Part shown: in pieces, positions 60,681-64,000 of the stretch
How the letters are laid out: each line of letters opens with the position of its first letter
How positions within the stretch are numbered: the stretch's first letter is position 1
Source: Pagrus major
Taxonomy: Eukaryota; Chordata; Actinopteri; Spariformes; Sparidae
Length of the DNA: 64,000 nucleotides
Direction of reading: 5' to 3'
NCBI RefSeq assembly: GCF_040436345.1
Contig: NC_133225.1
Coordinates: forward strand, 22,858,040 to 22,922,039
The notes under the pieces: model-generated
What the model was told of the DNA's origin: nothing
Database searches by the model: none
What the model saw: only the letters and a program-made list of their open reading frames with translations
Position numbers and translations under genes: made by a program

Positions 60681-63088
60681 TTGCTGAGTCCAGTGTATTT
60701 ATTTAACCTTAATTACTATGTTCTACTGCTAATACTTATTTAATTAGTAGTTTATGTAGGATGCAACATCAGTAATGCATATCTACTGTAAATCTGACAG
60801 TACTATATATTTGTGCATGGATGTACACATGTGGAAATGCAATAAAACAAAATAAAATCCTTATTCAAGATTCAGAGATTCAAAGCATTCATTGTTATAT
60901 ACACAGCTGAAGAAACAAGTTTCCCTGTAAAGTACAATGAAATTCTCCCTTTGTGTTCCATTACAAATCTATTACATTTACAATAAAACATTTATAGTTA
61001 CAAAGTGAAAAAATATCTGCAAGTGGTCTACATCACCTTAATAAGAAAGTATTAACTGGAATAAATCTAGAGTAGATGTGATTAATTTGATATATAAAAA
61101 TAAGCCATTTGTTCCCAGGTGTAAATGCAAAGATTTATAACACACAGGAAACATTTTTTGTTGATTGTTAATCAGTGTCCAGTATCTTAACTGTCTAAGC
61201 TCCTTGTGTAAAAGACCATTAACTTAAAAATCAAATTATAAAATAATTATTTAAGGTTCTATGAAAGCATAAGGCTGCCCTCTAGCTTTTAAAAGAAGGT
61301 GTAAGAGATCTGACTTAGTGTCACCCTGTTATCCAGCTAAGAGAAGTGATCCAATGATTCACGGTGATGTAACACAGTGACTCTGAATTGGGTCAAATAC
61401 GCAATCATCTGTACCCATAGCGACACTAAAAATGGCTTTTTCCATACAAGACTTCTCCCATTTCCCTTCAAGTAATGTTTCTTCTCAGAGAGACTGCCCT
61501 GGGCCTTAATGTATTTTTGATGTGGCCTGTACATACTGCAGGACAGTATCAGGTCTTTGCTGTCTGAACATGTCATTGTTGTACATCAAGTCTATTTCCA
61601 CTATTACAAATAAATCACATACAATATGTGCATATTCAGCCACAGTTAGAGGAGAGAAAAAAAGTATTTTACTTAAGACTTAAATCCGGAAATGGGATGA
61701 TTTTTATGTTTTCTATATGTGTATCTGTCTATACATGTCCATGTGTTAGCTTATAATGCACCAGTAACCAGTTCACCGTAATAAATTCTTGTACGTGGCC
61801 CTTTTAATGGTTTAATGGTAATTTGATTGTTTCGGTCTACTTTTGTATTCTTTATTTAACAGTCTGAAGCTCACATGTTGTTTTGTTGTTATTTATTTTG
61901 ACAATTCTGTTTTAATTGTAAGTCATGCCTGTCATATCAAGAGATATATACAGTTTTTTTGTTGCCTTTTTTGTTTATTGACTATTTACTGACTCTGAAT
62001 TGTTGTTTGTCAGAGATACATGGATAGGTACAGATAGATAGAAAGTGAAGCTAATACTGGAGTCTAAGCTGACATTTTTAGAACAGAACGTGCTTAATAC
62101 TAAATTCCATTTTAAGAAACCTATATGCTGACTGAGGAACTGAAAATAGCTATAAACCCCACCTGACATGCATCCTGCGTATGCCTGAATAAAAACGCCC
62201 AGTAATCCTTTAAGCCAATAAATGCAGGACACATACACAAAGGACACCAGAGGACAGAAGTCAAACACTGTTACCTGAGCTGTCCCCAAAAATACCATGT
62301 GGGTGCCGAGAGCATTTACCTTCCTCTTTTCTTTCCATTCAGCAGCATTCAGCTGAAGTCAAAGTATTCAGAGCGTTTGAGGGCTTTGTTTTTTTACATT
62401 GAAGCTTGTGGAGATATATCGCCTGAAATGTATTCTCTGCATGTTGGTCTAAGGTGAAACATAAGAATACACACTGTCAATAGCTGCTGACAGGAAAATA
62501 TGAAACATTATCTTTCACTAAATTTCAGAGGGAATTAATGTACCTTTTACAATTATATTTATATATTTATACTATTACATTTATTTGACAGTTACTTGGC
62601 GGATCAACATTTTATAGTAACAGTAACAGTTTTCCTGCATGTGTTGCAGGTCCTGTTTAGTGTTAGTACACTACTGTACATTTCTGTTACTGTATTCATT
62701 ACTGTAGTTTCCACATTAAAATTTTGCCCTAATTTCATACCAGAATGAAAGAAACTTGCCATATTGAAAAAAAAACCCTTTAACAGGAGAAAAAAGATGG
62801 AACAAACCTCAGGAAGAGCCCCAGAAGAGGGATCCCTCCCCAGAACTGATGTCGCATGTACAGAACAGAACAACAAAATCACAGTTTACAAATTTCTTTG
62901 ACAAAATATCTGATACATGGAAATTATATAAAATATATGTGAAGAGCTTTTAATAAAGTGTTGGGGACAAAATCAGCCATTCCAAAACATGTGGTCGAGA
63001 CATGACACCTTTGCTAGTGTAGGTGAGAAAACATGATCAGTTTACAAAATATGCATGGTGATATATTAAACTACCCATCCTGTCAACA

Positions 63089-63412
63089 TTAAAGCATTAT
63101 GTAGAAATTGCAACATCACTGTTGTAAATACAAATCGCAGGTCTGTCACAACTTGTCAGACGTAATGTAGGTGCTAACTACAAACAAAACTCATTACATC
63201 ATAACAATGTTAGGTGTTGAAATTTGTGTCTTGAAGTAAACATGGATGTAACACTGTGATCCTACCCTCTCACTGAAGTTACACAGTGTAGAAAAAAGTG
63301 GTGGGGGGGGGAGGAGTGGCTGTGACAGAGACACCATTCACCTTATTACAAGACACTCTACCATCAATATGATTTTGAAGCTGTTGTTGTAAAAAGGTTA
63401 CATAATATATCG
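63089..63412 (-). mobile_element. TTAA MITE (family 3), copy 2, inverse orientation
   Basis: Begins TTAAAGCATTATGTAGAAAT at 63,089. Read on the minus strand it follows the copy at 13,770-14,140, including GATTTGTATTTACAACAGTG, CTGACAAGTTGTGACAGACC and TTGTTATGATGTAATGAG. Its far end (GGTTACATAATAT on the + strand) lacks a clear TTAA, so it is slightly eroded. Confidence 0.8.
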
Positions 63413-64000
63413 GTAGTAATACTCCAATCGTGTATTGATGACACTCTGAAAGGGGCATTTTGTATCATAAGTGATTTGACCTTTGAGACTGAGCACTTTT
63501 TCTGCTGAGACTACTTCTGTAGCCCACTTAAACCTGAGTAAGATTTTGAATGCAAGACTTTTAGGGTTTTTTTACATTGCAGTTTTATAGTTTTACCTAT
63601 GTAAAATCTCCACTCTTCTTCTACCACGAACAAGCAGGAATTCTTACAAGATGAGGACATCTTGTTACAAAACTAAAAAAATTACATTTTTTGATTTGAC
63701 CTGGTGGTCAACCCTTAATTCTTCCATGATCTGAAGAACTTCAGTGCCTCACCATAAAGAATTCATCTTGTCATGTTTGCTGTAGATATTTGTGAAAACT
63801 GTGAAAAGATGTACGGATGCTCGGATTTTCCATCTTTGATCTGTTTTTATACTCACTTAAACATTTGTACATGTTTGTGAACATAAAAATAAATGTCTCC
63901 TAAATTTAAAGCTACTTGTGGGCACTTATAAAAGGAAACCCATAGTTTAAAAAGGAATGAGAGACTACAGTGTGATGTTTGTGTTGAAAATAATGGAGAA

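Larger units (their letters stand above)
43461..64000. other. 20-kb region downstream of ptgs2 with no recognised gene
   Basis: Both strands were scanned for exon-like conserved peptides and none was recognised. Named repeats inside are listed separately. Remaining stretches such as 47,270-47,700, 50,500-50,760 and 59,340-59,700 are neither low-complexity nor obviously repetitive and could hold conserved non-coding elements; this needs comparison with other fish to decide. Confidence 0.55.

Overview
This is vertebrate nuclear DNA, almost certainly from a ray-finned (percomorph-type teleost) fish. Genes are split into small exons with GT-AG introns, microsatellites are abundant, and several dispersed repeats look like typical teleost MITE, SINE and LINE relics. 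Four protein-coding genes can be reconstructed.

Layout. (1) 1-193 (+): last coding exon of hemicentin-1 (hmcn1), with a 3' UTR to about 1,035. (2) 4,224-7,669 (-): complete arpc5, the p16 subunit of the Arp2/3 complex, 4 coding exons, 150 aa. Its first coding intron has every hallmark of a rare U12-type AT-AC intron. (3) 7,925-18,064: gene-free, AT-rich, repeat-filled. (4) 18,065-34,487 (-): complete pla2g4a, cytosolic phospholipase A2 alpha, 18 coding exons adding up to 749 aa, with a probable non-coding first exon ending at 37,196. (5) 38,696-42,882 (+): complete ptgs2 (cyclooxygenase-2), 10 coding exons, 608 aa, with a TATA box, a palindromic CRE and an AU-rich 3' UTR. (6) 43,445-64,000: about 20 kb with no recognisable gene, only repeats and unassigned sequence.

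How the genes work together. PLA2G4A releases arachidonic acid from membranes and PTGS2 turns it into prostaglandin H2. They stand head to head, about 1.4 kb apart from the putative first exon of pla2g4a to the ptgs2 TATA box, so two successive steps of inducible prostanoid synthesis share one intergenic control region. hmcn1 and arpc5 are functionally unrelated and converge tail to tail.

Mobile DNA. A striking share of the non-coding DNA consists of short elements bounded by TTAA and inverted termini starting TTAAAG. Two sit side by side in the first pla2g4a intron and two others are fused end to end through one shared TTAA. I see no CRISPR array, operon, phage or other new multi-gene system. 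The most informative unusual signals are the U12 AT-AC intron, the TTAA element clusters, a fold-back repeat and an unidentified 193-codon ORF in a pla2g4a intron.
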